A DNA stretch of 64,000 bases from Amycolatopsis dendrobii (lineage in GTDB: Bacteria > Actinomycetota > Actinomycetes > Mycobacteriales > Pseudonocardiaceae): NCBI RefSeq assembly GCF_014145675.1, contig NZ_JACGZW010000015.1, positions 1-64,000 of the forward strand, written 5' to 3'. How positions within the stretch are numbered: the stretch's first letter is position 1; each line of letters opens with the position of its first letter. The notes below the pieces were generated by a model, which was not told where the DNA came from, made no database searches, and worked only from the letters and a program-made list of their open reading frames with translations. A program made the position numbers and the translations under genes. This document shows, piece after piece, positions 44,015 to 52,894 of the stretch.

Positions 44015-44087
44015 GGTGGCTAACGGGGCTCGAACCCGCGACCTCCTGGACCACAACCAGGTGCTCTACCAGCTGAGCTATAGCCAC
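44015..44087 (-). tRNA. tRNA-His (anticodon GTG)
   Basis: Acceptor stem GTGGCTA/TAGCCAC, discriminator C, anticodon stem-loop CCTGGTTGTGGTCCAGG and T arm GGGTTCGAGCCCC. The base just before (44088, G on the minus strand) can supply the histidine-specific G-1 opposite the discriminator C. CCA is not encoded. Confidence 0.96.
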
Positions 44088-44162
44088 CATCTGGCAAAAA
44101 GATCTCGCGATCGCCTTGCTGGAAGCAATCCTAGCGGGTGCCCGCGAGCGCTTTTCAGGGGG

Positions 44163-44771
44163 TCACCCTCGGTGGCGTTCCAGCACTTCGGCGGCGGCGG
44201 CTTTGGCCTCGTCGCTCGTCGGGCCGGGCTGGGGGACGAAGGCGATCGCGCGGTAGTACTCGAGTTCGCCGACGGACTCCTTGATGTCCGCGAGCGCGCG
44301 GTGGGCCAGGCCTTTCTCCGGCTTGGCGTAGTAGATCCGCGGGTACCAGCGGCGCACGAGCTCCTTCACCGACGACACGTCGACCATCCGGTAGTGCAGG
44401 TGGTTGTCGAGCTCCGGCATGTCGCGGGCGATGAAGCCGCGGTCGGTGGCGATCGAGTTGCCTGCGAGCGGCGCGCTGGCCGGGTCCGGCACCCATTCGC
44501 GGATGTACTCCAGCACGCGCTGCTCGGCCTCGGCGAGCGTGGTCGTCGAGGCGCGGACTTCTTCGGTGAGGCCGGACTTGGCGTGCATGTCGTGGACGAC
44601 CTGCGGCATGCCGTCGAGCTTGGCGTCGTCGGCGTGGATGACGATGTCGACGCCCTCGCCCAGCACGTTCAGGTCGGCGTCGGTCACCAGCGCGGCTATT
44701 TCGATCAACGCGTCCTTGCCGAGGTCGAGCCCCGTCATCTCGCAGTCGATCCAGACAAGATGGTCGTTCAC
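44163..44771 (-). CDS. orn: Oligoribonuclease
   Basis: 3'-5' exoribonuclease that degrades 2-5-nt RNA (and pGpG), an essential last step of mRNA turnover. 202 residues. DEDDh motifs: LVWIDCEMTGLD (residue 4 on), GNSIATDRGFIARDMPELD (about residue 107) and HRALADIKESVGELEYYR (about residue 160). GTG 44771 gives the standard N-terminus; the open frame continues upstream without meaning. It is divergent from the HerA-like gene, and its promoter should lie in 44772-44880. Confidence 0.95.
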   Translation of the reverse strand: MNDHLVWIDCEMTGLDLGKDALIEIAALVTDADLNVLGEGVDIVIHADDAKLDGMPQVVHDMHAKSGLTEEVRASTTTLAEAEQRVLEYIREWVPDPASAPLAGNSIATDRGFIARDMPELDNHLHYRMVDVSSVKELVRRWYPRIYYAKPEKGLAHRALADIKESVGELEYYRAIAFVPQPGPTSDEAKAAAAEVLERHRG

Positions 44772-44880
44772 CCGCACCACCCTAACCCGACACGGGGATA
44801 TCAGCGGCGTCACCTGGGCTTCCGGCGCGTTACGCTCGGTCAGCCAGTGCAACGAGGTGTGATTTCGGACTCGGAACGAG

Positions 44881-46425
44881 GTGCGGCCAGTGGCCGAGCA
44901 AGCGTCGGGACCAGCGGCGGAGATCGCGCAGGGATACGTGAGCGACGGGGCGGCCGTCGAACTGGGCGCGGTGGTGATCGACGGGAAGACGGAAGCGTCG
45001 GCCGCGGTCCGGCTGCCGCTGGCGACGCTGAACCGGCACGGGCTGGTCGCGGGCGCGACGGGCACCGGCAAGACCAAGACGCTCCAGCTGATCTCCGAAC
45101 AGCTGTCCGCGGCCGGGGTCCCGGTCGTACTGGCCGACGTGAAGGGCGACCTGTCCGGCCTGTCCGCGCCCGGGGAGCCGAGCGATCGCACCGCGAAACG
45201 GTCCGCGGAACTGGGCGACGAATGGGCGCCCGAGGCGGGTCCGGTGCAGTTCTTGTCGCTCGGCACGAGCGGCACCGGCATCCCGGTGCGCGCGACGATC
45301 ACCAGCTTCGGCCCGGTGCTGCTGTCGAAGGTGCTTGGCCTCAACGAGACGCAGGAATCGACGCTCGGGCTGATCTTCCACTGGGCTGACCAGCGCGGTC
45401 TCGCCCTGCTGGACACCAAGGACCTGCGGTCGGTCATCACGCACTTGACCAGCGATGAGGGCAAGGAAGACCTCAAGGGCATCGGCGGGGTGTCCGCGGC
45501 GACGGCGGGCGTCATCCTGCGCGCACTGTCCAATCTGGAGGCTCAGGGCGGCGAGGAGTTCTTCGGCGAACCCGAGCTGGACGTCCACGACCTGATGCGC
45601 CAGCAGGACGGCAAGGGCGTCATCACCCTGCTGGAGCTGGACAATCTGCAGTCCAAACCGGCGTTGTTCTCGACGTTCCTGATGTGGCTGCTGGCCGAGC
45701 TGTTCGAGGAGCTGCCTGAGGAGGGCGACCTCGACCAGCCGAAGCTGGTGTTCTTCTTCGACGAGGCGCACCTGCTGTTCTCCGGCGCGTCGAAGGCGTT
45801 CCTCGAGCGGATCGAGCAGACGGTGAAGCTCATCCGGTCGAAGGGCGTCGGCGTGTTCTTCTGCACGCAGCTGCCGACCGACATCCCGAACAACGTGCTG
45901 TCCCAGCTCGGCGCTCGGGTGCAGCACGCGTTGCGCGCGTTCACACCGGACGACCAGAAAGCGTTGGCGCGCACGGTGAAGACGTATCCGAAGTCGCCGC
46001 ACTACGACCTTGAGACGGCGTTGACGTCGCTGGGGATCGGCGAGGCGATCGTCACCGTGCTGTCCGAACGCGGCGCGCCGACGCCGGTCGCGTGGACGCG
46101 GCTGCGCGCCCCGCGGTCGAAGATGGGGTCGATCGGTGCGGATGCGATCCGTGCGGCGGTCGCGTCGTCGGAGCTGAACGCGAAGTACGGGGAGACGATC
46201 GACCGCGAGTCGGCGTACGAGAAGTTGGCGGCGAAAGCCGTGCCGGCCCCGGATGCCGCGCCGGCCGCGGAGCCCGAGGCACCGGCCGCGCACCCGGAGA
46301 AGGAGGAACCGGGGATGATCTCGCAGGTGCTGAGCAACCCCGCGGTGAAGTCGTTCATGCGCTCGGCGGCGAGTTCGCTCGGCCGGGAGTTCTCGCGAGG
46401 GCTGTTCGGCAACCGGCGGCGCTGA
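44881..46425 (+). CDS. HerA-like ATPase, DUF853 family
   Basis: 514-residue P-loop NTPase. VAGATGTGKTKTLQLISEQL (Walker A, about residue 57), VVLADVKGDLSGLS, VFFFDEAHLLFSGASKAFLE (Walker B, about residue 290) and FFCTQLPTDIPNNVLSQLG are the signature blocks of the helicase HerA-like/DUF853 family. The C-terminal 100 residues are Ala/Pro-rich. Function is unproven; these proteins are viewed as DNA-pumping ATPases related to HerA/FtsK. The GTG at 44881 and a GTG at 44890 are both possible starts. Confidence 0.88.
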   Translation: MRPVAEQASGPAAEIAQGYVSDGAAVELGAVVIDGKTEASAAVRLPLATLNRHGLVAGATGTGKTKTLQLISEQLSAAGVPVVLADVKGDLSGLSAPGEPSDRTAKRSAELGDEWAPEAGPVQFLSLGTSGTGIPVRATITSFGPVLLSKVLGLNETQESTLGLIFHWADQRGLALLDTKDLRSVITHLTSDEGKEDLKGIGGVSAATAGVILRALSNLEAQGGEEFFGEPELDVHDLMRQQDGKGVITLLELDNLQSKPALFSTFLMWLLAELFEELPEEGDLDQPKLVFFFDEAHLLFSGASKAFLERIEQTVKLIRSKGVGVFFCTQLPTDIPNNVLSQLGARVQHALRAFTPDDQKALARTVKTYPKSPHYDLETALTSLGIGEAIVTVLSERGAPTPVAWTRLRAPRSKMGSIGADAIRAAVASSELNAKYGETIDRESAYEKLAAKAVPAPDAAPAAEPEAPAAHPEKEEPGMISQVLSNPAVKSFMRSAASSLGREFSRGLFGNRRR

Positions 46426-46498
46426 GATACCTGACAGGAGATGGCAGGTATCGGCGGTTGACTGTGCGGGATCGAGTTTCCGGCAGAGGAGCAACAGC

Positions 46499-46882
46499 AT
46501 GACCAGGACCGCCGTCGCCGCGTTCGAGCTGGACAAATGGGAGCCGCAGGCGCAGGACGAGGCCGGTGGCACGGCGTTCGCGCAGGTACTGATCGAGAAG
46601 ACGTTCACCGGCGCGGTCGAGGGAACCAGCCGGGTCGAAATGCTGACGGCGTCGAACGAGACGTCGCGCGCATACGTCGCCTTCGAGCGTTTCACCGGCT
46701 CCGTCGACGGTCGGAAGGGCAGCTTCGTCCTCCGGCACACGGCCGGAGACGAGGGACTGTCGCTGGTCTTGCTGCCCGGTTCGGGCACGGACGAACTGGC
46801 GGGCATCTCCGGATCGGCCGACATCGCCGTCGACGAGGGCAAGCACACGTTCACACTGGTCTACGAACTGCCGGGCGCGTGA
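46499..46882 (+). CDS. DUF3224 family protein
   Basis: 127-residue single-domain beta-barrel-like protein with FELDKWEPQ near the N-terminus, AQVLIEKTFTGAVEGTSRVE in the middle and GSFVLRHTAGDEG, then LLPGSGTDELAGISGSADIA near the end. The pattern matches DUF3224, a family of unknown function common in actinobacteria. No signal peptide. It stands alone before a convergent terminator. Confidence 0.85.
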   Translation: MTRTAVAAFELDKWEPQAQDEAGGTAFAQVLIEKTFTGAVEGTSRVEMLTASNETSRAYVAFERFTGSVDGRKGSFVLRHTAGDEGLSLVLLPGSGTDELAGISGSADIAVDEGKHTFTLVYELPGA

Positions 46883-46886
46883 AGAA

Positions 46887-46925
46887 GCCGCTCTCTCCAG
46901 GCCCCGATTTCCCGGAGAGAGCGGC
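46887..46925. terminator. Bidirectional terminator between DUF3224 and HtrA-like genes
   Basis: GCCGCTCTCTCC (46887-46898) pairs perfectly with GGAGAGAGCGGC (46914-46925). It sits between two convergent genes and can serve both, though T runs are short. Confidence 0.7.
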
Positions 46926-47000
46926 CAGGTTTCCTCACCGTCCCGAAAGTGAGGAGCGGAGGCGGGCCGCCCCGACCACGGTCCGCCTCCGGAGTTCCGG

Positions 47001-48347
47001 TCAGCCGTTGACGATCTGGTCGACGATCTTCTTGGCGTCGTTGATCGGGATGGCGAACCCGATTCCGACGCTGCCCGCCGACGAGTTCGGGCTGTAGAGC
47101 GCGGAGTTGATGCCGATCACCCGGCCCTGGCCGTCGACGAGCGCGCCGCCCGAGTTGCCCTGGTTGATCGAAGCGTCGGTCTGGATCGCGGTGTAGCTGG
47201 GCCCGGACGTGACGTTCGAGGTCTGCCTCCCGAAAGGCGAGTTCTGCTGATCGCCGTCGCCGCCCCCGACGTCGGAAAGCGGCCGGTTGAGCGCACTGAC
47301 GATGCCGGTGGTGACGGTGTTCTGCAACCCGCCCGGCGACCCGATCGCGATCACTTGCTGCCCGACGGCGAGCTTGCTCGAATCGCCGAGCGTCGCCGCG
47401 GTGAGCCCGCTCGCGCCCTGCGCCTGCAGGACGGCGATGTCGCTCTTGGTGTCCGAGCCGACGACCCTGGCCTGGTACTTCTTGCCGTCCGACGTGGTGA
47501 CCGTGACGGTCTGCGCCCCCTGCACGACGTGCGCGTTGGTGAGGATCCGACCATCCGCGGTGAGAATGACGCCCGATCCGATCGCCGTGCCCCGACCGGT
47601 CGTGACGTTCACCTGAACGACACTGGGCACCACCTTCGCCGCGACGGTGCTGACGTCCCCTGAGGCTGTGGTGTTGCTGATGGTCTGCCCAGTGGCGGCC
47701 GGCGACGCGGTGCTTGAGGACGCACTGGAACCACCTGTCAGCCCGACGATCGCCGCACCGGCACCGCCGCCGAGAAGAGCCGCGGCCAGCGCCGTAGCCC
47801 CGACCAGTGCGGCCAGGCGGCCGGGTCGCTTCCTCGGACCAGCCAGGGCCGCAGGTGGTTGTGCGGGCTGCGGCATCGGGCCGTAGTGCGGAGTGCCGGG
47901 CTGCTGCTGCGGCGCGCTGGCTCGGTAATGCGGCGTGCCGGTTTCCTGGTGCGGGGTGCCGAGTTCGTGGTGCTGCGTGTTCGGTTGCTGGCGCGGAATG
48001 CCGGTTTGGGGATGTGCGGCGTGCACGTTCGGCAGAGGCCCGGTGTTCGGCCCGGACTCCGCGACAGCACCCGTCTGGGGAGCCCATGCCGCGCCCGATC
48101 CGACTGCCTGCGCACCGCTGGGCGGCTGCGCGCCGCTCGGCCCCGCCTGCTGAGCGCTGGCGGCAGTCTCCTGCCCGCCACGCGCTCCGGCCTGCCCGAC
48201 AGGCCCGCCTCCGACCTCCTGCGGCTGCCCCTGCCCCGCGGCGAACGGACTCGACCCGGTCCGATACTGCCCGTACTGCTCACTGCTCTGGTGCGGCTGG
48301 CGCCCACCGGCTGTAGCGGGGCCGGGCCGGCTCTCGTTCTCGGTCAT
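47001..48347 (-). CDS. Membrane-anchored HtrA-like trypsin protease lacking a PDZ domain
   Basis: 448 residues. N-terminal 160 residues are a Gln/Pro/Gly-rich cytoplasmic tail with repeated QQPG, ETGTPHY and PQTG pieces. One transmembrane helix follows (LAALVGATALAAALLGGG, about residue 180) and then an extracellular trypsin domain with the triad His in LTNAHVV (about residue 270), Asp in TKSDIAVL (about residue 300) and Ser in NQGNSGGALV (about residue 390). The chain ends right after the protease domain (KKIVDQIVNG), so no PDZ domain is present, unlike many HtrA proteins. Acts in envelope protein quality control. A palindromic operator-like region and a long pentanucleotide repeat lie just upstream. 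Confidence 0.9.
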   Translation of the reverse strand: MTENESRPGPATAGGRQPHQSSEQYGQYRTGSSPFAAGQGQPQEVGGGPVGQAGARGGQETAASAQQAGPSGAQPPSGAQAVGSGAAWAPQTGAVAESGPNTGPLPNVHAAHPQTGIPRQQPNTQHHELGTPHQETGTPHYRASAPQQQPGTPHYGPMPQPAQPPAALAGPRKRPGRLAALVGATALAAALLGGGAGAAIVGLTGGSSASSSTASPAATGQTISNTTASGDVSTVAAKVVPSVVQVNVTTGRGTAIGSGVILTADGRILTNAHVVQGAQTVTVTTSDGKKYQARVVGSDTKSDIAVLQAQGASGLTAATLGDSSKLAVGQQVIAIGSPGGLQNTVTTGIVSALNRPLSDVGGGDGDQQNSPFGRQTSNVTSGPSYTAIQTDASINQGNSGGALVDGQGRVIGINSALYSPNSSAGSVGIGFAIPINDAKKIVDQIVNG

Positions 48348-48391
48348 GAACCCAGACTCGCGCCCGTGCTTATGAGCAGCCTGTGGAAAAC

Positions 48392-48442
48392 CCTCAGGCT
48401 TTCCTGAGAAGAATCAGCTGAGAATTCTCAGCCGTTCTCAGG
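48392..48442 (-). promoter_or_regulatory. Cluster of CTCAG/CTGAG boxes upstream of the HtrA-like gene
   Basis: A perfect 14-bp palindrome CTGAGAATTCTCAG (48418-48431) is flanked by CCTGAGAA (48403-48410) and TTCTCAGG (48435-48442), with CCTCAGG at 48392-48398. The repeated boxes lie 45-95 bases before the protease start, as expected of a response-regulator binding site. CTCAG-type boxes recall those described for the MprA envelope-stress regulator, which controls HtrA-like pepD in mycobacteria; that link is only a suggestion. Confidence 0.5.
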
Positions 48443-48456
48443 CAGTGCATCCTCGT

Positions 48457-48586
48457 CCGTGCCGTGCCGTGCCGTGCCGTGCCGTGCCGTGCCGTGCCGT
48501 GCCGTGCCGTGCCGTGCCGTGCCGTGCCGTGCCGTGCCGTGCCGTGCCGTGCCGTGCCGTGCCGTGCCGTGCCGTGCCGTGCCGTG
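48457..48586 (+). repeat. Pentanucleotide tandem repeat (GCCGT)25
   Basis: 25 perfect copies of GCCGT from 48461 to 48585 with partial units on both sides, 130 bases with no interruption. It is intergenic: 110 bases before the HtrA-like gene (minus strand) and 172 bases after the M20 stop. It is open in all frames because the unit contains no stop, so ORFs across it are artefacts. Confidence 0.97.
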
Positions 48587-48757
48587 AGGCCAAGGCAGGG
48601 CGGCGCCTGTCAGGACCATGAGCCCACCGGTGCTCGCCACTCATACCGGCCCAGTGCCAGCCCAACTCGTCCAAAGCGTCAGCCCAACCCGTCAATCCGA
48701 CTGCGGCGCACCTCCTTTCCAACCTCCCGGCCGTCGTCATCCGCCCCTCACTACCTG

Positions 48758-50080
48758 TCAGTCAAAGAAACTCGGCACGTCCAGCGCCCCTCCCGCTGCC
48801 TCGAACTCGTCATGCACGGCTTGGCGCAACTCCGCGTCGGCGAGATAGTCGGCGACTGTCAGAGCCAGCCCCAACGCGCCGTCGACGACCGCCTGATCAC
48901 CTGTCGGCGACCCGGCAGCATCGGCGAATTCCTTGGTATGCAAGGCGACCGTCGGCCCGGAGACCGCGATCATCGGGTGCAGCGCGGGCATCCGGAAAGA
49001 CAAATTCCCGAGGTCCGTGCTGCCGGTCAGAAACTCCGGCACGATGCCCGGCGGCAGCGGTTTCCGCCCGGTGCCCTGTTGGTTGACCGACCATCGTCCG
49101 GCCAGCGTCGTGTTGAACCGGATCGGCAGATACGCCGGCTGCGCGTCCCAGTGCAATTCCACCCCGCAGCCAGTCATTTCCGCCGCGCCGTGGGCGATCG
49201 CGGTCATCCGGCCGGCCAAGTCGCGCAGCGTGTCGGGATTCGCCGACCGGAGGTAGAACAGAAGAGCCGCCCGGGCAGGGATCACGTTCGGCCGTGCACC
49301 GCCGTCGGTGAAGATGCCGTGCACCCGGTCGCTCGACGGCAGCTGTTGGCGCAGCGCGGACACTCCTTGATAAGCCGCCACCGCCGCGTCGAGCGCGTTG
49401 CGTCCCATGAACGGCTGCGCTGAAGCATGTGCGCCGACGCCGTGGAACACCATCTCGAGCTGCCGCCTGCCAAGGAACGGGTGCAACGCGATGTCGTGGC
49501 TGAACGGGTGCAGCATGATCACCGCGTCGACATCGTCGAAGACCCCAGCTCGCGCGAGTGTCTCCTTGCCGCCACCGCCTTCCTCCGCGGGAGTGCCCAC
49601 CAGCGACACACGCCCGCCGAGCCGTTCGGCCACTGCTGCCGCACCGAGGAACCCGCCCGCTCCGGCAGTGCAAATCACGTTGTGCCCGCAGCCATGCCCC
49701 AATCCGGGCAGCGCGTCGTACTCGGACAGAACAGCGATGTGCGGCCCGTCGTTGTTCGGAGTCCCGGTGCGCAGCGCGGTGTCCAGCCCGCCGAGCCCAA
49801 CGGTGACTTCGTGTCCGTGGGCGCGCAGCAGCTCGGCGAGAGCACCGACTGACCGGTGTTCGGCGAACCCCTCTTCCGGATGCGCGTGCAGATCCTGGCT
49901 GAGCGCGACAAGTTCGTCCGCGCGGGAACGCACTTCTTCTTCAACCGCAGCACGGGTTTCCGCGTCAGCCCCGGCGTAATCGGAGCTGAGCGGTTCGGCG
50001 GCGGCCACGGCATCGGCGGTGGCTTCGATGAGGGAACGGAGGTGGCTGTCGTCGGGCGGGACAGGTGCGGCGTGGGTCAT
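48758..50080 (-). CDS. M20-family amidohydrolase (M20D, AbgB/HipO-like)
   Basis: 440-residue metal-dependent amidohydrolase that removes acyl or aminobenzoyl groups from amino acids or peptides. Motifs: SQDLHAHPEEGFAEHRSV (about residue 60), SEYDALPGLGHGCGHN (about residue 118), GTPAEEGGGGK (about residue 160), MLHPFSHD and the dimerisation domain with FHGVGAHASAQPFMGRNALD (about residue 210). The ATG at 50080 opens a natural N-terminus; the frame upstream belongs to antisense of the methyltransferase. It lies 37 bases after the methyltransferase stop on the same strand, so co-transcription is possible. Substrate unknown. Confidence 0.9.
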   Translation of the reverse strand: MTHAAPVPPDDSHLRSLIEATADAVAAAEPLSSDYAGADAETRAAVEEEVRSRADELVALSQDLHAHPEEGFAEHRSVGALAELLRAHGHEVTVGLGGLDTALRTGTPNNDGPHIAVLSEYDALPGLGHGCGHNVICTAGAGGFLGAAAVAERLGGRVSLVGTPAEEGGGGKETLARAGVFDDVDAVIMLHPFSHDIALHPFLGRRQLEMVFHGVGAHASAQPFMGRNALDAAVAAYQGVSALRQQLPSSDRVHGIFTDGGARPNVIPARAALLFYLRSANPDTLRDLAGRMTAIAHGAAEMTGCGVELHWDAQPAYLPIRFNTTLAGRWSVNQQGTGRKPLPPGIVPEFLTGSTDLGNLSFRMPALHPMIAVSGPTVALHTKEFADAAGSPTGDQAVVDGALGLALTVADYLADAELRQAVHDEFEAAGGALDVPSFFD

Positions 50081-50117
50081 GCGGGGAATGCTAACTCCGA
50101 ACCCCGACAGAAATGGA

Positions 50118-50879
50118 TCACTGCACGTCGGACAGTCGACCGGAGACGAGTTGGGCCACGCCGAAGTACTGCTCGCGCACCTCGTCGAAGCCACGCGCGC
50201 GCAAGCTGGCGGCGATCTCCCCGCGGTCGAACATGCGTTGCCCGCTGACAATTCCTCCTGCGGTGTCGGCGATCCGGGCCAGCTGGCAGTCTCGGCGGGC
50301 GCTCGTGAGCAGGACGATCCGGCCGCCCGGACGCAGAATCCGGGCGAACGAATCGAGCGCGCGTTCCGGCTCGGCGAACATGTGCAAGGCGGCGAAACAG
50401 CAAACAGCGTCCACAGTGGAGGAAAGCAGCGGCGGTTCGACCGCGTCGGCGCGAAGGTAGGCCACGGTCGGCGAATCAGTTTCTTCGACCGCGCGCGAAA
50501 GCATGCTGCGTGCGCCGTCCAGGCCGATCGCGAGCCCGTCCGGTCCCACCGCGTCCCCGAACGCGCGCGTGAACCTGCCGGTCCCGCACGCGACGTCGAG
50601 CACGACCTGGCCCGGCTGCAGCGCGAGCCGTTCGGAGGCCAGCGCGACCTCGCCGGCCATGCTCGGGCCGCTGGGGCCTTTGAGGACGCGGCCGAGCACG
50701 GGCCGCCAGTAGCGTTCGTAGAACTGCGGCAGCAGCGTGGTGCGCATGAGCCGCTGAGTGAGCCCGGTGGGCGGGCCGGCCTGGGCCGCGTCGCCGAGCG
50801 TGTCGCGGAAGCCGTCGGCTGTCGTGGCCGGCTCGCTGAGCAGATCGGTGAGCCGTTGCTGAGTGCTGTGGTGCGGCAC
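50118..50879 (-). CDS. SAM-dependent methyltransferase (UbiE-like)
   Basis: 253-residue class I methyltransferase. VLDVACGTGRFTRAFG (motif I, about residue 93), AIGLDGARSMLSRA, AVCCFAALHMFAEPERALDS and FARILRPGGRIVLLTSA are the usual strand ends of the UbiE/COQ5 group. A helical N-terminal extension of about 75 residues (LPQFYERYWRPVLGR) is common in actinobacterial members. Start GTG 50879 has GAGAGGA upstream. Substrate not readable. Confidence 0.85.
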   Translation of the reverse strand: MPHHSTQQRLTDLLSEPATTADGFRDTLGDAAQAGPPTGLTQRLMRTTLLPQFYERYWRPVLGRVLKGPSGPSMAGEVALASERLALQPGQVVLDVACGTGRFTRAFGDAVGPDGLAIGLDGARSMLSRAVEETDSPTVAYLRADAVEPPLLSSTVDAVCCFAALHMFAEPERALDSFARILRPGGRIVLLTSARRDCQLARIADTAGGIVSGQRMFDRGEIAASLRARGFDEVREQYFGVAQLVSGRLSDVQ

Positions 50880-51044
50880 GGAGGTCCTCTCGGTGGGATA
50901 CCGGCAGTATGCGGCATCAGTGGCTCACTCGTTCGAGTGAAGATCTGTCCGATCAAGCGTTCGAGGCCCGGCATTGTCGGTGCCTGTTCCTAACGTCGTC
51001 CGCACGGTCTCCGACTCGCGGAGACCAGCGAGGAGGACTGACTG

Positions 51045-51971
51045 ATGACCGCACCGATCCTGCGTCCGATCGACCTGCCCACCGGCGAAATCGCCGTGCA
51101 CGGGGCCTTCGACCTGAGTGCCGCCTCGCGGTGGCTCGCCGGGGCTGGCCCGGCGGGGGCCTTCGCCGCCGAACCGGGCGTGCTGCGGGTGGCGTTCCCG
51201 GTGGAGGGCGCCTGGACCCATGCCGGTGCCGCGATCCGGCAGAGATCCCCGGGCACGGTCGAGGTCGGAGTGGCGGCGCCGGTGGAGATCGCCGCGCGGG
51301 TGGTCGCGCAGGTGAGCCGGATGCTTTCGCTCGATGTCGACGAATCCGGGTTCGCCGAGATCGCGAGCCGGGACTCGGTGGTCCGGCGGCTGCACGCCCG
51401 TCACAGCGGAGCTCGCCCAGTGCTGTTTTCGTCGCCGTATGAAGCGGCCTGCTGGGCTGTGCTCACGCAAGGAATGCGGACCCAGCAGGCGAGGCGATTT
51501 CGCGACCAGCTCGCTGTGCGGCATGGCCGTCAGGTGGGCGAAGACGGGCTGTTTTCCTTTCCGTCGCCGCAGATTCTGGCCGAGCTGGGCGACGAACCGG
51601 CAGTGGGGCCGTTTCGGCTCGCACGCCTTCGAGCTGTCGCCCGGGCAGCTGTCGACGGCCGCCTGGACACCGAAGAGCTGCTGGCGCTGCCGATCCCCGA
51701 CGCGTTGAGCAGGCTGTGCGCGATCCCGGGCATCGGAGCGTTTTCCGCCGAGCAGGTCCTGCTGCGCGGCGCGGGACATCCCGATCTCTTTCCCCGCTTG
51801 GACACCCAGCTCCACCAGATTCTGTGCGCGGAGTACGCGTTGCCTCCCGACACGCCGCCGGACGAGCTTGAACCGCTGGCTGAGGATTGGCGTCCGTATC
51901 GGTCGTGGGTCGCCCATCTGTTCCGGCTTGATCGGCTGAGCGCGTCGGTGTCCGGGGAGGTGACGGACTGA
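51045..51971 (+). CDS. DNA-3-methyladenine glycosylase II-like (AlkA/HhH-GPD)
   Basis: 308-residue base-excision glycosylase. N-terminal beta domain (about 1-100) as in AlkA, then the HhH-GPD helical domain: WAVLTQGMRTQQARRFRDQL (about residue 140), the hairpin LCAIPGIGAFSAEQVLLRG (about residue 225) and the following PDLFPRLDTQL that should supply the catalytic Asp. Removes alkylated purines from DNA. ATG 51045 has GAGGAGG upstream. Divergent from the methyltransferase. Confidence 0.85.
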   Translation: MTAPILRPIDLPTGEIAVHGAFDLSAASRWLAGAGPAGAFAAEPGVLRVAFPVEGAWTHAGAAIRQRSPGTVEVGVAAPVEIAARVVAQVSRMLSLDVDESGFAEIASRDSVVRRLHARHSGARPVLFSSPYEAACWAVLTQGMRTQQARRFRDQLAVRHGRQVGEDGLFSFPSPQILAELGDEPAVGPFRLARLRAVARAAVDGRLDTEELLALPIPDALSRLCAIPGIGAFSAEQVLLRGAGHPDLFPRLDTQLHQILCAEYALPPDTPPDELEPLAEDWRPYRSWVAHLFRLDRLSASVSGEVTD

Positions 51972-52102
51972 ACGGTGCTTGAAGTCGCGGATCGACAGGA
52001 GGGAGACGCCATGGAATGAGGCCGCGCCATACCGAATCGCGGTCGACGGGTGTTGCCCGGGCACTCACAGCAGCCAAATAGGGCCTGTGGTGAGGTGTCC
52101 GC

Positions 52103-52894
52103 GTGACTACGCCTGCACTCGCCGTCTCGACTGTGCTCAGTGCTCGACCGGGCACCGGAGAACTCTCCGGTGCGGCCATGGCAGCGGGCACTGGGACAGT
52201 CGGAGCGGCGCTGGAACAGGCGAACACGCCGAGCGTCATCACGTTGGTCACCGGCGGGATCGCGTTGCTGGTCGTGCTGGCCGGCGGGACGCCGTGGCGG
52301 TTCGCCCGCAACGTCATCACGATCGTGCACGAGGCAGGTCACGCGCTGGCCGCGGTGACGGTCGGACGGCGGCTGCGGTCGATCCGGCTGCACTCGGACA
52401 CCTCCGGGGTCACCGTGTCGCGTGGCAAGCCTGAGGGGCCGGGCATGGCGTTCACCGCCTTGGCCGGATACATCGCGCCGTCGGTCCTGGGACTGCTGTT
52501 CGCGAGCCTGGTCGGGGCCGACCTGATCACCACGGTGCTCGTGCTGGTCGCGTTGCTGCTGCTGGGCGTGCTGATCATGGTGCGCAACGCCTACGGCGTG
52601 TTCACGGTGGTGGCGAGCGCTGTCGTGCTCGGATTGGTGGCTCTGGTCGCGCCGAAGGTGGTGCAGGCGCCGTTCGTGTATCTGCTGACCTGGTTCCTGC
52701 TGTTCGGCGGGGTTCGGCCGGTGGTGGAGCTTCAGCTCAAACGGCGGCGTGGCCAGGCGCGGGACTCCGACGCCGACCAGTTGAGCCGGTTGACCGCTGT
52801 GCCTGCGGTCTTGTGGGTGCTGGTGTTCGGCGTGCTCACGGCGAGCTGCGTGATCGCTGGCGGATTGTGGTTGCTGCAGCCGTTGGCGTTGTGA
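52103..52894 (+). CDS. M50-family membrane metalloprotease
   Basis: 263 residues with about six hydrophobic helices. The zinc motif HEAGH is in ITIVHEAGHALAAVTVG (about residue 75), at the membrane boundary as in site-2 proteases of the M50B type. The C-terminal RPVVELQLKRRR, then DSDADQLSRLT is typical of the small actinobacterial members. Start GTG 52103 is preceded by GTGAGG. Likely substrate type is a membrane-anchored regulator, but none is identifiable. Confidence 0.85.
   Translation: MTTPALAVSTVLSARPGTGELSGAAMAAGTGTVGAALEQANTPSVITLVTGGIALLVVLAGGTPWRFARNVITIVHEAGHALAAVTVGRRLRSIRLHSDTSGVTVSRGKPEGPGMAFTALAGYIAPSVLGLLFASLVGADLITTVLVLVALLLLGVLIMVRNAYGVFTVVASAVVLGLVALVAPKVVQAPFVYLLTWFLLFGGVRPVVELQLKRRRGQARDSDADQLSRLTAVPAVLWVLVFGVLTASCVIAGGLWLLQPLAL

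Noticed and set aside
43845..44090. Minus-strand ORF over tRNA-His
   Set aside because: It reads through the tRNA and its terminator; the tRNA explains the conserved sequence.
48457..48586. CRISPR array
   Set aside because: Unit is five bases with no spacers; it is a simple tandem repeat. No cas genes nearby.
48464..49423. Long plus-strand ORF starting with repeated PCRAV units
   Set aside because: The repeat unit has no stop codon in any frame, and the rest of the ORF is antisense to the M20 amidohydrolase. No start signal.
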